In this document: positions 11,301 through 25,689 of the stretch, one piece after another | Layout of the letters: the number at the start of each line of letters is the position of its first letter | How positions within the stretch are numbered: position 1 is the first letter of the stretch | NCBI RefSeq assembly: GCF_947179515.1 | Contig: NC_067495.1 | Coordinates: 21,137,470-21,201,469, forward strand | Origin: Apodemus sylvaticus | Taxonomy: Eukaryota > Chordata > Mammalia > Rodentia > Muridae | Direction: 5' to 3' | Length of the DNA stretch: 64,000 nt | Program-made: the position numbers and the translations under genes | Notes under the pieces: generated by a model | The model's database searches: none | What the model was told of the DNA's origin: nothing | Seen by the model: the letters and a program-made list of their open reading frames with translations, nothing else

Positions 11301-14300
11301 GAAGTAGTTCAGGGTTGCTCAAGAAGGCAAGCTAAAATGCCAACTGTGTGCAAAGCATTATGCAGTACTCCTTAATAGTATCCTCTTCTCATCCTGCGTC
11401 TAGATTTCTGACTACATTACTGAGCTGTGTTTTATGACATGGTGAATCATGCTACTGCTCTGCTACTATCACATGTTATTCCAGAATTAAGCCTTGCTGT
11501 GATGCTCCATATGTGTGTAGACATAAAATTCAGTCATTGTCCTAGTTGGTGAGTTCTCCAGAGCTCTTCTGATTGTATCTTTACTGAGCCACAATTTTTC
11601 TGATCACACAGATCATGCTGTAATTCTGTTGCTTCCCCAGAGAACTAAGATATACACTATACTCCCACACTCGAAGGCCTAACTCTTTCTGCAGATTCAC
11701 ACATCCACACAACCCAAGGCATAGGTCCTATCATGAAGATTCCTCATCTAACTTTTTCAATTATTTCCCTAGCTTACAGACTCCTTTTCCATCTGTTTAC
11801 TGCCAGTTCTGTTCCTTATGGACAAGGCACATATGAGGTTTGGCAGAAAATGGTCTACAGAAGTTGTTTTCATGTTCCTCTTCACAATCTTATGCTTAGC
11901 TCTAAGCACTCAGCTCTGCACTCAATTTTCTAGTGAGTTTGCTGTAATAGTGAGTCCACACGTATACTCACAATGGTAGGATGCCTACTCAAGTTAGTCT
12001 AGATTTCACAGGGGTGATCTTTTTGTGCAAGTGTGAGCCTTCCCCTCCAGTCCATTCTACTATTCTCAGTCCTTTCTCAGGACAGAGTTCCTGCACAAGG
12101 CTTTCTTGTTTTGTATTCAAAATCCTAGCAAATTGTGCCCTGTCCTTACTCCCAGAACATAGTCCAAGACCTTACTTCTCTTGGCCAAATTTACTGTATC
12201 TCCATTACTAGCAAGGATTGCCTGGATTTAAGCTTTCAAGACAATTTCTCAGGACTCTATTAACCTTGTAAACTTGAATCAGTTTTCAGAAGATTCAGTG
12301 CCATGTGCCCCATACTGCTACATAATTCATCAAGGTATGGTAGAGCCTCAACATGATGGTAAGTTTTGGGTTTCCCTGACATGTTCTAGAAACTTCTGAG
12401 ATGCAGGAACCTCAATTGATAACATTCCTCCTTAAAATGATCTGTAGAAAAGTCTATTGTAAGCTACCTTGAGTAAAGATTCTTATGGTACTATGGAACC
12501 CTACTTGGGTGTGGCAGCACTGGGGAGGTAGATCTGGGATTGTAAAGAAGAGAAAGAGAAGTATCTATGGAATGCAAATCAATATGTAGTATTCCTTAGT
12601 GGTATCAGGTTCATGTCTTACCTCTAGTTTAATTCTTTGATTCCTGATCTTTTTTCTTGCTATGATGGTCATTCCTATGCTGAGATTGTCTGGAAACAAA
12701 TACAACTCTGCTATTTCTAATAGATGAAGACATATGATATGATGTACAGATTTTTCCCATCAAGTGTCCTTCTCAGCCTAGCAGCCTTGTCTCTAGGGTC
12801 CTAGATATGCATACAAGATAAAAGTGAAATCCCCCCCATGAGTAAGGTCCTACAGTCAGTGTCATGGGGGAGGAAGAACTAGCTAAGTATGTAGAAATTA
12901 CTCACAGGTGTACTTTGTGGGCAAGTCTGAACATAGCCCTACAATGAAATCATTTATTCCCAGGCCTCCTCCAGGTTGCACAACACCTGCACTGGGCTTC
13001 CCTGTATTTCATTCTCAAATACAAAGCTAATTCTGTGCTATGCACACTCCCAGACATACTACCCTAAACCTATTTGCTGGCCTTTCTGTTATTACAAAGA
13101 CTGCCTAGCTTTTAGGCTCTCAAACTGTTTGATTGAAATCTATTAATCACGTCATCTTGTATCATTTTTTATCAGATTAAGTGCCACATGGACCATGCTG
13201 CCACATATTTATATCTAGTGTGATGATGCATCAGCAATGCTGTTTGTTAGCTTAACACAATGTAGAAATATATGAAGAAAAGGAATCTCAAATGAGAACA
13301 TTTCTGAATGAAATGGTTTACATAATGGCCTGTTGGGAGCTCCATTGTGTAATGATCAATATGGTCATTTAGATATCTCTGTGGGGGTCCCATTTTTGGG
13401 AGCTGGTTTCAGTTGTACAATAAGTCAAGTGGAGTTCCTTATAGAGTACAAATTATTATACAGTATTATTTGTACCACTATATGTAGTAGTATCATTTTC
13501 AGTTCTTGCCTATAGATTTCTTCCTCCATTCCTGACCTGTACTGTCTCAGATTTGGTAGGTAAAACTCCTGCCTTGCTTCTGATGGTATGTTTTTCCAGA
13601 ATGAAGCCCAACTGTGCTATTCTAAATAGTTGGAGTCATACAGCTCATCTGTTGCATCTTGATAGTAAGTGCTCCAGAATCTCCCCTTCCAGTGCTATTG
13701 TCACTGTGCCAGCATAGTTCTAGCTACAGAGATGCACAATACCTATATTGAATTCTTGGAGAGCCAAGATACTTGATCTACCTCCATATGCTAATACTTA
13801 AGTCTGGGTACAGTTTTAACACAGCATCTTTTCCTTAATAGCTTCTTTGCAACTCTCAGGTCTACAACATGCAAGGTTTGGAGGAAAAGGTCTCCAGATA
13901 ATGGTTTCGAGTTTCTTGCTTATCATAACATGCTTGGCTCCAAGCTCTAAGCTCTGTACCAAATTTCATGGTGAGATTGCTGCAATAGTGAATCCACAAA
14001 TATACTCACAATGGTAGGATGCCTTCCTAGGTATGTCTAGATTTCACAGGGGTGACCTTGCTGGGCAAGTGTAAACATTTCCCTCCAGTCCCCTCTCCTA
14101 TTCTTAGTCCTTCCTCAGGATAGAATTCCTGCACTTGGCTTCCTTGTTTAGTATTCCAAAACTCACCCCTCTGTGCCATTCCTTACTCCCAGACCATGCT
14201 TCTCTTGACCAAATTTCCTGTATTTCCAGCACTGACACATATTTCCTGGATTGGAGTATTCAAGTCCATTTCTCAGGACTCTATTAAAAATGTGATATTG

Positions 14301-17300
14301 ATTTTTTTTTTTAGCAGATTCAATGCCATGTGGATCATGCTGCCACATACTTCTGCCAGGTATGTAGTGCCTCAACATGGTTCCCTGACATCTTCTAGAG
14401 TTCCCTGAGAAGTATATACCTCAATTGATAATTTTAATCCTTGATCATCTGTAGAAATGTCTACTATAAGCTACCTTGAGTAAAGATTCTTTTGTTTCTA
14501 TGGAGCCCTTTGTGGGTGCTGGTAACATTTGAGAGGTATTTCTGGGTTTTAAAAGAAGACAAACAGAAGTATCTCTGGAATGCAAAGGACTATGTAGCAT
14601 TCCTTATTCGTATAAGATTCATGTCTTACCTCTAGTGTTCTTCTTTGATTCCTGTTCTGTTTTCTTTGAGTTACGGGCAATGAAGATCCTGCCACAATTC
14701 CTGTGGTTTGTCCAGAATTAATATAACTGGGCTATTCACAAAATGTGGATACATATATCCCAGCCATTTTCCTTGTTCGTATTCTCCCCAGAAGCTTCCC
14801 TTCCAGTAACTTTATAACAGTGCCAGGATAGTATGAGTTACACAGACACTATTCTATCTGTGTTGAATTCCTGAGACTCAAGATGCCCATTCTATCTCCA
14901 CATGAGAAGGACTATGTTGGCATGCCAATTTTTCCTGAATATCTCTGCATGAATATCTTCCATGAATCTCTACTTTCGACACTATACACAAAACCTAAGA
15001 CCTAGGTCTATCATGATTTTCTGCATCTATCCTCATAATTTGGTTATCTAGCCCCAGTTTCCTTTGCCATTTCTACATTCCAAGTCCTATTTGTACTCAT
15101 CATGGGGTGTACCAGGTAAGCATGATATGAAGTTTCAACCTTTCCCTTCTAGAGCACTACTAAGTCTACCATGCTTGTCTCTAGGCACCTAGATCAGCAC
15201 CCAAGGTCCAGTGAAATTCCCCGACTAGTAAGTCCCTAAATTTAGTATCCTCGGGATGAGAACTAACTATGTATGTGCAGATTACACATAGGAATCCTTA
15301 CTGGGAAAGGTTAAACATTGCCCTAAAATGACCTAATCTATTTCCAGGTCTCCTGCAGATCATAAAATACCTTCATTAGTATTCTCTGTTATTCATTCAC
15401 AAATAGAAAAGTAATTCTGCTATATGCACACCCCAGACTTGCTACCCAAGGCCCATTTGCAGCCTTTCCAGTTATTACAAAGATTTCCTGACTTTGAGGC
15501 TCTCAGCCTTTTTGTTAGGAATCCATCAACACTGTCTTCTTGTATCATTTTTTGCATCAAATTAAGTACCAAGTGGACCATGCTGCCACATTCTTCTGTC
15601 TGGCATCACAATGCATCAGCAACACTGTTTCTGTTACCTTAACACAATTTAGATATAGATGAGGAGAAGGAATCTCAACTGAGAACATTCCTCCAGAAAA
15701 TGGATTGTACAATGGCCTAGTTGAAGCTCCATTGTGTAATGATAAGTATGGAAGTGTGGAGATTTCTGTGGGTGGTTCCCATTTTTGGGAAATATGGATT
15801 GTAAAATAAGGCAAGTGGCCTTCCCTTTAGACTACAAAGGACTATGTAGTATTCTTAGTGTTATCTCTTTCAGTTCTAGCCTGTACATTTTTCCTCATTT
15901 CCTGAGCTGGGCTTTCTCAAAAGTGGTAAGTAAGATTCCTGCCTTGCTCATTATCATTAATTTTTCCCGAATAAAGCACTACTGTGCTGTTATAAATAAT
16001 TAGGGTTATACAGCATATCTGTTGCCTCTTGTTAATAAGCTCTCCAGAATCTTCCCTTCCATTGACCTTGTCACTGCGCCAACATAGTTCTAATTATAGA
16101 GATGTACAATATCTCTGTTTAATTCCTGGAGAACCAATATACTCCATTTTCCACAATATTCTAATACTTATGTCCAGATAGAGTTTTCACTCAATATCTT
16201 TTCCTTAATACCCCTTCCCATCTGTCCTGTCCACAAAATCCCAGACTTGCAGGAAAAGGTCTCCAGATAATTTGGATATATCTGTGGGTAGATACCATCT
16301 CTGGTTTTGCTTGTACAATAAGGCAAGTGGAGTTCCCTATAGAGTACAAATTAATATGTAGTATTCTTTGGACCACTATATGTAGTGGTATCACTTTCAG
16401 TTCTTGCTATAGATTTCCTCCTCGTTTCCTGACCTGTGTTTTGAGTTTCCTGCTTATCTCACATGCTTGCCTCCAAGCACTCAGTTCTGCATCCAAATTC
16501 ATGGTGGGAATACTGCAATAGTGAATCAACAACTATAATCATAATGGTAGGATATTTACCTAAATATGTCTAGATATCAAAGGGGTGACCTGGCCGGGCA
16601 AGTGTGAACCTTTCCCTCCAGTCCTTTCTCCTATTCTCAGTCCTTCCCAAGCTAGAGTACCTGCACTACGATTCCTTGTTTAGTATTCCAAGTCTCAGCC
16701 CACTATGCTGGGTCCTTAGTCCCAGACCATGCTTTTCTTGACCAAATTTACTGTATTTCCATCACTGACACAGATTACCTGGATTGGGGCATTCAAGTCC
16801 ATTTCTCAGGACTACATTCACCATGTAATCTTGCTTCATTTTTTTCAGTAGATTCAATGCTATGTGGATCATGCTGCCACATACTTCTGCCAGGTATGGC
16901 AGAGCCTCAACATGAAGGTTTGTGTGGTGTTTTCCTGACATTTTCTAGAGACAACTGAGAAATGCGAACCTAAATTGATAACATTAATCCTTGATGGTCT
17001 GTTGAAATTTCTTTTGTAAGCTAAGTAGTTTAAAGATACTTATAGAACTATGTAGCCCTATGTGGGTGTTGGTAACATTTGGAAGATAGTTCTAGGTTTT
17101 ACAAGAAGACAAACAGAAGTATCTATGGAAGGTAAAACAGTATATACAAATCCTTAATGATATCAGATTCATGTCTTACCTCTATGTTTCCTCTTTAATT
17201 CCTGATTTATATTCATTGAGTGATGGGCAATGAAGATCCTGCCCCAAATCTTGTTGTGAGTTTGTCCAGAATCAATACAACTGATTTATTCCAAATATGT

Positions 17301-20300
17301 GGATATAGATATCCCAGCCATTTTCTGTTTTTCGTGATCTCCCTAGAATCTTCCCTTCCAGTAACTTTGTAACTGTGCCAGGATAGTATTAGTCACACAG
17401 ATCCTGTTCTATCGGTTTTGAATTTCTGAGACTCAAGATTTCCATTCTATCTCCACATGTGAAAAACTATGTTTGTATGCTGAATTTTCTCAATATATCT
17501 GTGTGAGACCATTCCATGAATCTCTACTCTCGACACTACACACAAAAACTAAGGCCAACCTAGGTCTATCATACTCTACTGCATCTATCCTCATAATTAT
17601 GTTATCTAGCCCCAGTTTCCTTTGCCATCTCTACATTTCAAGTCCGATTTCTAATCATCACGGAATGTACCAGGTTTGCATGACATGAAGTTATGACATT
17701 TCCCTTTCAGTGTACTGCTAAGTCTACCACACTTGTCTCTAGGCACCTAGCTTGGCACCCAAAGACCAGTGAAATTACCCTACAAGTAAGGCCCTAAAGT
17801 TAGTGTTCTCAGTATGAGAACATAGCTATGTATGTGCAGATTACCCATGGGAATCCTTACTGGGCAAAGTTGAACATTGCCTTAAAATGACCTAATTGTT
17901 TCTAGGTCTCCTGCAGATCATAATGTACCTCCATTGGTATTGTCTGTTATTCATTCACAAATACAAAACTAATTCTCCTGTATATATACCCAGACATGCT
18001 ACCCTAGACCCATTTTCTGACTTTCCAGTTATTACAATGATTGCCTGGCTTTGAGGCTTTCAGTCTGTTTGTTAGGAATCTATCAATCCTGTCTTCTTGT
18101 CTCATTTTTTTTTTCATCAGATTAAGTACCAAGTGGACCATGCTGCCACATTCCTCTGTCTGGTGTCATAATGCATCACTAACACTATTTCTGTTAACAC
18201 TGCATAGACGCATATGAGGAGAAGGAATCTCAACGGAGAACATTCCTCCATGAAATGGAGTGTATAATGACCTGTTGGGAGCTCCATTGTGTAATGATAT
18301 GTATGGTACTGTGGAGACTTCTGTGGGTGTTTTCCATTTTTGTGGGGGGTGTTTTGGTTTCACAATAAGGCAAGTGGAGTTCTCTATAAAGTACAAATGA
18401 CTATGTAGTAATTCTCAGTGTTATCTCTTTCAGTTCTTGCCTATAGATATTTTCCTTGTTTACTGTCTTGTGCTCTCTCAGAGGTGGTAAGTAAATCTCC
18501 TGTCTTATTTACTATGGTAGGTTTTTTCCAGAATGAAGCCTAACTATGTTGTTCTACATAATTGGAGGCATACAGCTCATCTGTTACCTCTTTTTGTTAA
18601 ACTCCCCAGAATCTCCCCTTTCAGTGCCCTTGTCACTGTTCCAGCATAGTTCTAATTACAGACATGTCCAATATCTCTCTTGAATACAGGGGAACCAAGA
18701 TACACAATATTCCCTCACACTCTAATACTTAACTCAGGGTACAGTTTTCACTCAGCATCTTTTCATTAATAGCTTCTTTGCATCTGTCTTGTCCACAACA
18801 TCCCAGGTTTGCAGAAAAAGGTCTACAGATAATGGTTTTGAGTTTCCTGCTCACGATCACATACTTGGTTCCAAGCACTCAGATCTGCACCCAATTTTCA
18901 GGCGACTTTGCTACAGCAGTGAGTCCACAAGTATACTCACAATGGTAGGATGCCTACCTAATATAGTTAGATTTCACAGGGGAGTCCTTAGAGCAACATT
19001 GAACCTTCTCCTCCAGTCCCTTCTCCTATTCTCAGTCCCTCTTCAGGGTACAGTAACTGCACTGGACTTCCTTGTGTAGTGTTCCAATTCTAGCCCACTG
19101 TGTCCTATCCTTAATCCCAATCCATGCATCTCTTTGCCAAACTGACTATATTTCCATGACTGACACAGATTTCCTGGCTTTGAACATTCAAGACCTTTCC
19201 TCAGGATTCTATTACCCTTGTAATCTTGCATCATTTTTTTCAGCAGAAGCAGGTGGCATGTGGACCAAGCTGCGACAAAATTATGGCTGGTATGGTAGAG
19301 CCTCACCATGATGGTTTGTGTTGGGTTTTCCTGACATTTTCTAGAGACATCTGAAATATGGGAATCTCAATTGATAACATTATGCCTTGAAAAGATAATC
19401 TTGAGTAAATATTTTTATGTTACTATGGAGCCCTATAGTGGGTGCTGGTAATATCAGGGATGTGGTTCTGAGTTTTACAAAAAGAAAAACAGAATATCTA
19501 TGGAGTGCAAAGCACTATGTAGTATTCCTTAGTGGTATCAGGTTCATGTCTTTGCTCTAGGTTTCTGCTTTGATTCTTGCACTGTTTCATTTGAGTGATA
19601 GACAATGATACCCCTGCCACAATTCCTGTCCAGAATTAAATGCATTTTGGCTATTCACAACATATGGAGACATATGATATGATGTATAGACCTTCCCTTC
19701 CAGTACCCTGCTCAGCCTACCATACTTCTCTCTATGTACCTACCTCTGCACACAAGGTCCAGGAAACTTTCCTCATTGCTAAGGCCCTACAGTTAGTGTC
19801 CTTTGGAGAAGGTCTAGCTAAGTATGTTCAAATTACTCATAGGTGTCCTTTGTGGGCAAGGCTGAATATTGCCCAACAATAACATCATCTATTTCCAGGC
19901 CTCCTCCTGGTCACACAGCATCTGCATTGGGCTTCCCTGTTTTCCATTCTCAAATAACATGCTGATTCTGACCTATGTACACTCACAGAATTACTAAAGT
20001 AGACCCATTTGCTGGCCTTCAGTTTATTATAAGATTGCATAGCTTTTTGGCTCTCAGAGTTTATTACATATCTATCAATTCTGTTGTCTTATATATTTTT
20101 TGTCAGATTAAGTATCATGTGGACCATGCTGCCACATTCTTCTGTCTTCTGTGACAATGCATTACCAACAATGTTTCTGTTAACTTTAGCACAATAGACT
20201 CATATGAAGAGAAGGAATCTCAATTGAGAAGATTCTTCCATGAGATGGAATATATAATGGTCTTTAGGGAGCTCCATTGTGTAATGAAAGATATGGTCCA

Positions 20301-22352
20301 ATGGAGATCTCTGTGAGTGGGTCCCAGCTTGGTAAGTGGTTTCAGTGTACAATAAGGCAAGTGAAGTTCCCTATAGAGAACAAAACATTATAAAGTATTC
20401 TTCAATGGTAACACTTTCAGTTCTTGCCTATAGATTTCTTCCATGTTTCCTGACCTGTGCCCTCTCAGAGGTGGTTAAATGAACCTCTTGCTTTGCTTCC
20501 TATGGTAAATTATTTTCCAGAATGAAGCCCAACTGTGCTGTTAGAAATAATTGGAGGCATTCAGCTCATCTGTTGCCTCTTGTTGGTAAGCTCTCCAAAT
20601 TCTCTCCTTCCAGTGCCATTTTCACTCTGCCAGCATAGTTCTAGTTACAGAGATGTGCAATATCTCTGTTAAATTCTTGGAGAACCCAGATACACAAGAT
20701 TCCCCCAGACTCTAATACTTAAGTCAGGATAAAGTTTCACTCGGCATCTTATCCTTATTAACTTCTTTCCATCTTTCATGTCTACAACATCCCAGGTTTT
20801 CAGGATAATTTCTACATATAATGGTTTTGAGTTTCCTGCTCACCATCCCATGCTTCTCTCCAACCACTCAGCTCTTCACCCAATTTCCTGGTGAGTTTGC
20901 TGCAGTTGTGATTCCACAAGTATACTCACAACGGTAGGATGCCTAAGTATGTGTGGATTTCACAGGTGTGTCCTTGGTGTGCAACTGTGAACCTTCCCCT
21001 CCAGTCTCTTCTAAAATTCTCAGTCCTTCTTTAGGATAGAGTACCCCACTGGTATTTCTTATTTAGTATTCCAAATTCCATCCCACTGTACTGACTCCTT
21101 GTCCTTACTCCAAGACCAGGCTTATCTCTGCCAAGTTTGCTGTATTTCCAGCACTGAGAGAGATTTCCTGGATTTGAGCATGCAATTCCATTTCTCAGAA
21201 CTACATTAACCATGCAGTCTTGCTTCATATTTTTCAGCAGATTCAGTGCCATGTGAATCATACTGCCACATAGTTCTACCAGGTGTGGTAAAGCTTCACC
21301 ATGATGGTTTGTGTTGGGTTTTCCTGACATCTTCTAGAGTCAACTGAGAAGTAGAAACCTCAATTTATGACATTATTCCTTGAAATGGTCTGTAGAACAA
21401 GTCTATTGTAAGCTACCTTGAGTAAAGTTTCTTATGGTATTATTAACTACTCTGTGGGTGTTGCCAACATTGGGGAAGTAGTTCTGGGTTTTACAAGAGG
21501 AAAATTAGGAGTACCTTTGGAATGCAAAACACAATATAGTATTCCTTAGTGGTATCAGGTTCATGTCTTACCTCTTGGATTCTTGTTTGATTCCTCATCT
21601 GTTATTTTTTGACTGATGGACAATGAAGATCTTGCCAAAATTCCTGAGGTGAGCTTTTCCAGAATTAAGCCCATATGTGCTATTCCTAATATGTGGGGAC
21701 ATATATCCCAGCCATTTTCACGTGTTCATGAAATCTCCAGATAATTCTCTTACAGTACCTTAGTAACTATGCCAGCATAGTACTAGTCACACAGACCCTA
21801 TTCTATCTCTTTTGAATTTCTGAAACTCAACATACCCAGTCTATAACCAGACATGAAAGACTGTCAGCATGTAGATTTTCTCAATATCTCTGCCTGACTA
21901 GCTTCTGTGAATCTCTACCACACCATGGACAAGAAATGAGGCCTAGGTCTATCATGCTGCTTCTGCATCTAAATTCCTAATTTGCTTATCTAGCACCAGT
22001 TTACATTACCATCTCTCCATTACAAGTGCTATTTCTGGTTAACATTGACTGTACCAGATATGCATGATATGATGTACAGGCCTCTCCCTTCCAGTGTCCT
22101 GATCAGTCTACCATGCTTGTATCTAGGCACCAAGGTCTGCATTCAAGGTACAGCAAACTTCCCCCACTAGTAAAGCCCTAAGGTTGGTGTCCTCAGGAGG
22201 ACTAGATAAGTATGTGCAGATTATACACAGGGATCCTTTGTGGTCAAGGCTAAACATTGCCCTACATCTCTTCCCAGGCCTCCTCCAGGTTAAAAAGCAT
22301 CTGCACTGATATTCCATGTCTGTCACTCTAAAACACACAATTAATTCTGCTG

Positions 22353-22356
22353 CACA

Positions 22357-22450
<94 letters not shown>

Positions 22451-22453
22451 AGA
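22353..22453. repeat. Compound (CA)n(GA)n microsatellite
   Basis: A CA run of about 20 bp continues into about 80 bp of GA with one CA interruption. It sits in the same place within its U monomer as the tract at 551-622, just upstream of a type-A anchor. Confidence 0.97.
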
Positions 22454-24344
22454 CATGCTCCCCAAGACCAATTTGCTATCCTTCCAGTTCTCACAAATAT
22501 TGCCTGGCTTTGAGGCTCCCAGAAAGTTTGTTGCAAATCTGTCAATCCTATCATCTTGTATCATTTTTTTCATCAGATTAAGTACCATGTGGACCTTGCT
22601 GCCACATTCTTCTGTGTGCTGTGATAATATATCACTAACACTGTTTCTGTTAACTTAAAACAGTGTAGACCCAAATGAGAAGGAATCTCAACTGAGAACA
22701 TTCCTACATGAAATGGACTGTATGATGGCCTGTTGGGATCTCCATTGTGTAATGAAAGATATGGTTTTGTGGACAACTCCGTGAGTGTTTCCCAGCTTTG
22801 GAACATCGTTTGGGTTGTACACTAAGGCAAGTGGAGTTACCTATATAGTACAAAAGACTATGTAGTATTCTTTAATATCTCTCTCAGTTCTTGTGTGAAG
22901 ATTTCTTCATTTCCTGACCTGTGCTCTCTCAGAGGTTGAAGGAAATATCCTGTTTTGCTTACCATGGTAAGTTTATTCCACAATGAAGCCCAACCATGCT
23001 CTTCTAAATAATTGGAGGGATATAGCTCATCTGTAGCAACTTGTTGGTAAACTCCCCAGAATCTCTCCTTCCTGTGCCTTTGTCACTGTGTCAGCATGTT
23101 TCTAGTTTCAGAGATGTGCAATATCTCTGTTGAATTCCTGAAGAACTAAGACACTTAAGTCAGGGTACACTTTTTATTCAGCATCTTTTCCTTAATAGCT
23201 TCTTTGCATCTGTCCTGTTCACAACATCCCAGATTTGCTGGAAAATGTTTACAGATAATGTTTTCGAGTTTCCTGCATATAATCCCAGGCTTGCCTCCAA
23301 TCACTCAGCTCTGCACCCAATTTCCTAGTGAGTTTGGTGCAGTAGTGGGTCCTCTAGCATACTCCCAATGGTAGGATGCCAACCTAAATATGTCTACATT
23401 TCACAGTGGAGTTCTCGTTGGGCAATTGTTAACCTTTCCCTCCAGTCCCTTCTCCTAATCTCAGGCTACACACAGGGTAGGGATTACCTGGACTGGTCTT
23501 CCCTGTATAGTATTCTAAATACTAGTCTACTGTGCTCTTTGCCTACTCTAATACCATGCATCTCTAGGCCAATTTACTCTACTTCCAGCACTGAAACAAA
23601 TTGACTGGTTTTGAGCCTTCAAAATCATTTCTCATCATTCTATTAACCTTGTAATCTTGTATCATTTTTCAGCAGATACAGTGACATGTGAACCAGGCTG
23701 CCACATATTTCTGCCAGGTATGCTAGAGCCTGACAATGATTGTTTGAGTTGAGTTATGTTGATATGTTCTAGAGTAGCATGAGAAGAAAGAATCTCAATT
23801 GAGAACATTACTCCATGAATTGGTCTGTAGAACATCCTGTTGAGATCTCCCTTGAGTACTGACTCTTATGATAGTATGGATCCCTCTCTGGGTATGGCCA
23901 AGCTTTGGGTTATTTTGGTTATGCCAGGAGGCAAGTAGAGATACCAACATAATGCAATTCATTATGTAGTATTCCTAAGTGATATTTTTTTTCAAGTCTT
24001 TCCTCAAGGTTTATTCCTTGATTCCTGACTTGTGTTCCCTCAGTGATGGATATTGAAAATGTTGCCTTGCTTAATATGGTGTGTTTTCCAGATTAAACCC
24101 AACCATGCTGTTCCTCTATGGGGAGACAATAAGACCAGTCATAGCCTCTTGCTTTGAGCTCTCCAGAAGCTCTCACTCTAGTACCATCATCACTCCACCA
24201 GGTTAGTCATGACACACAGATCCCAAACTTTCTCTCTTGAATCCTTGAAGACCCACAATACCCTTTCTACCCAACACACTGATGCTTAATTGTACATGCA
24301 GATTCTTCACATATCTTTGTCCCAATGGCTACCTTAAACCTCTT

Positions 24345-24347
24345 GTT

Positions 24348-24394
<47 letters not shown>
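24345..24394. repeat. (TTTA)n microsatellite
   Basis: Twelve or so tandem TTTA units in a U monomer. The homologous place in block I (about 2,540) has non-expanded sequence ('ctaaccatgtatacattacc'). Confidence 0.97.
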
Positions 24395-24815
24395 CCATAT
24401 ATACATTACCAGGTCTGGGTCTTATTTTGCAACTTCTGCACCTAGTGTCCTCAATTGTTTTTCCAGCCTGCAGCTTTTATTGTCATTTTTATACTCCCAG
24501 TCCTGTTTCTGATGGATAACGTATTCATCAGTTATATATGGTGAGTCTTACAATCCTTTTCCTTCTACTTACCTTCTCACCCTTGCTTGGGTGACTGCGT
24601 TCACCCAACCTTTCACTCAATTTTTTGGTATGGTAGTTTAGTCTTAGACTTTTCAAATCCTACTTTTAATAAGTGTTATTAATTACTTTAAAATTTCTTC
24701 TAGCCCACCATACACCAGAGCTGGTGAAAAAATTAGGATACGGGGGAAGAGGACTTTTTCAGAAATATTTTGGATGAAAATCTAATCAGCATTACAATAA
24801 ATACACCAGTAGTCC

Positions 24816-25530
24816 ACTTAGTAGTGTTAGAGTTGCACACACCAATCAGCAGAGGTGGCATGACCCAGTAGAAACATCCAGGCATTTCTGAATAGGTATG
24901 AGTCATCTTGAATGACCAGGAACAGCATAGATGCCAGAAGTTGTGTGCCATGCCTCTCTCAATGAAATGAAGAGCTGTGAAAAAGACGTGAGACTAAGGG
25001 AGTGTTGTAAATGGTCCCATAATTGTCAATTGAGTAGTACTTATACTCCCTTCAAGTATCATATGCCCTCTGACGGGTCTTTCCTCAGCAAAACACCATA
25101 TGAACCGGTCTTAGCAAAAGTCTGTGTGAGTCTGACATCATTCTGCCAATAGGCCAGCGTATGAGGAAGCAGCAAGAAATCTCCAGAATATGGCCTGATA
25201 TTTTTAATGTGTATCCCTCTATGACTTCATGACAAATGATGGCCATTAAGGAACGGCAAGACATACCAAAATCTTCCAGCATTGTCCATTGTCTGTAAGG
25301 TCACTCTTAACTTCATGGATCCTTTTGCATGTTTGCTTTAGGAAAACATGTTTTCACATGAGTGCCCCAGCCAAACATCATTTGACATAAGTGACTTTCC
25401 AAACAACCCACAAGTTTCCACAAGTTGATATGCTCCTTTATGTTTAAGAATTTTCCTTTTCACTAATATGAACAATGTATAAACTACAGAATGAAATATG
25501 AGAACCATCACATTTTAGGTAAATGGCTTA
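24816..25530 (-). mobile_element. ERV remnant, LTR and upstream segment (copy 2, fullest LTR)
   Basis: On the minus strand the order is: a short segment that may be the end of env (about 25,530-25,400), then an LTR-like stretch starting near 'gatgtttggctgggg' (25,390), a TATA-like box at 25,050-25,057, and downstream sequence to about 24,816. Copies are at 2,974-3,320 (truncated) and 45,290-45,960. LTR identity is inferred from the repeated occurrence beside integrase sequence in the same orientation and from the TATA-like box placed mid-element. I cannot mark exact TG/CA ends. The likely class is ERVK, because of the integrase relic at 25.7-26.4 kb. Confidence 0.6.
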
Positions 25531-25559
25531 TGCACAATATAGTACTAAATAGTCTAACA

Positions 25560-25650
25560 AAATAACTTTAAATTTCTATCAATATACAATAATGAAACAA
25601 AAGCTTTCAATTTCTATTAATATATAATAACTAAACAAAAAGGTTAGTAA
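25560..25650. repeat. AT-rich minisatellite, short block (about 2-3 units)
   Basis: Units with the core 'tttctattaatatataataa' lie between the ERV-like LTR and the integrase relic. This is the unexpanded equivalent of the 1.65-kb block at 45,985-47,655. Confidence 0.8.
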
Positions 25651-25689
25651 GTCAGATTTTGATTTTACTAGTATGGAATATTTATATAT

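Larger units (their letters stand above)
8346..24815. repeat. Unit-U tandem array, block II (about 13 monomers)
   Basis: The longest uninterrupted part of the U array. The anchor near 'gaccatgctgcc' recurs at 8,952, 10,211, 11,089, 12,308, 13,191, 14,333, 15,576, 16,867, 18,136, 19,263, 20,122, 21,256, 22,592 and 23,690. Spacings are mostly 1.1-1.3 kb, with three short ones of about 0.86-0.88 kb. Type A (13,191; 15,576; 18,136; 20,122; 22,592) is followed by 'taacacagtgtagac'-like text. Type B (12,308; 14,333; 16,867; 19,263; 21,256; 23,690) is followed by 'gagcctcaacatgatgg'-like text. From 12.3 kb the two alternate. No conserved reading frame is seen and AT content is high. The first ~95 bp after L1-A prime are unassigned. 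Confidence 0.85.

Noticed and set aside
24282..24512. 76-codon frame with repeated Phe-Ile-Tyr-Leu, membrane-like
   Set aside because: The hydrophobic run is the (TTTA)n tract. The homologous monomer at 2.5 kb does not have it.
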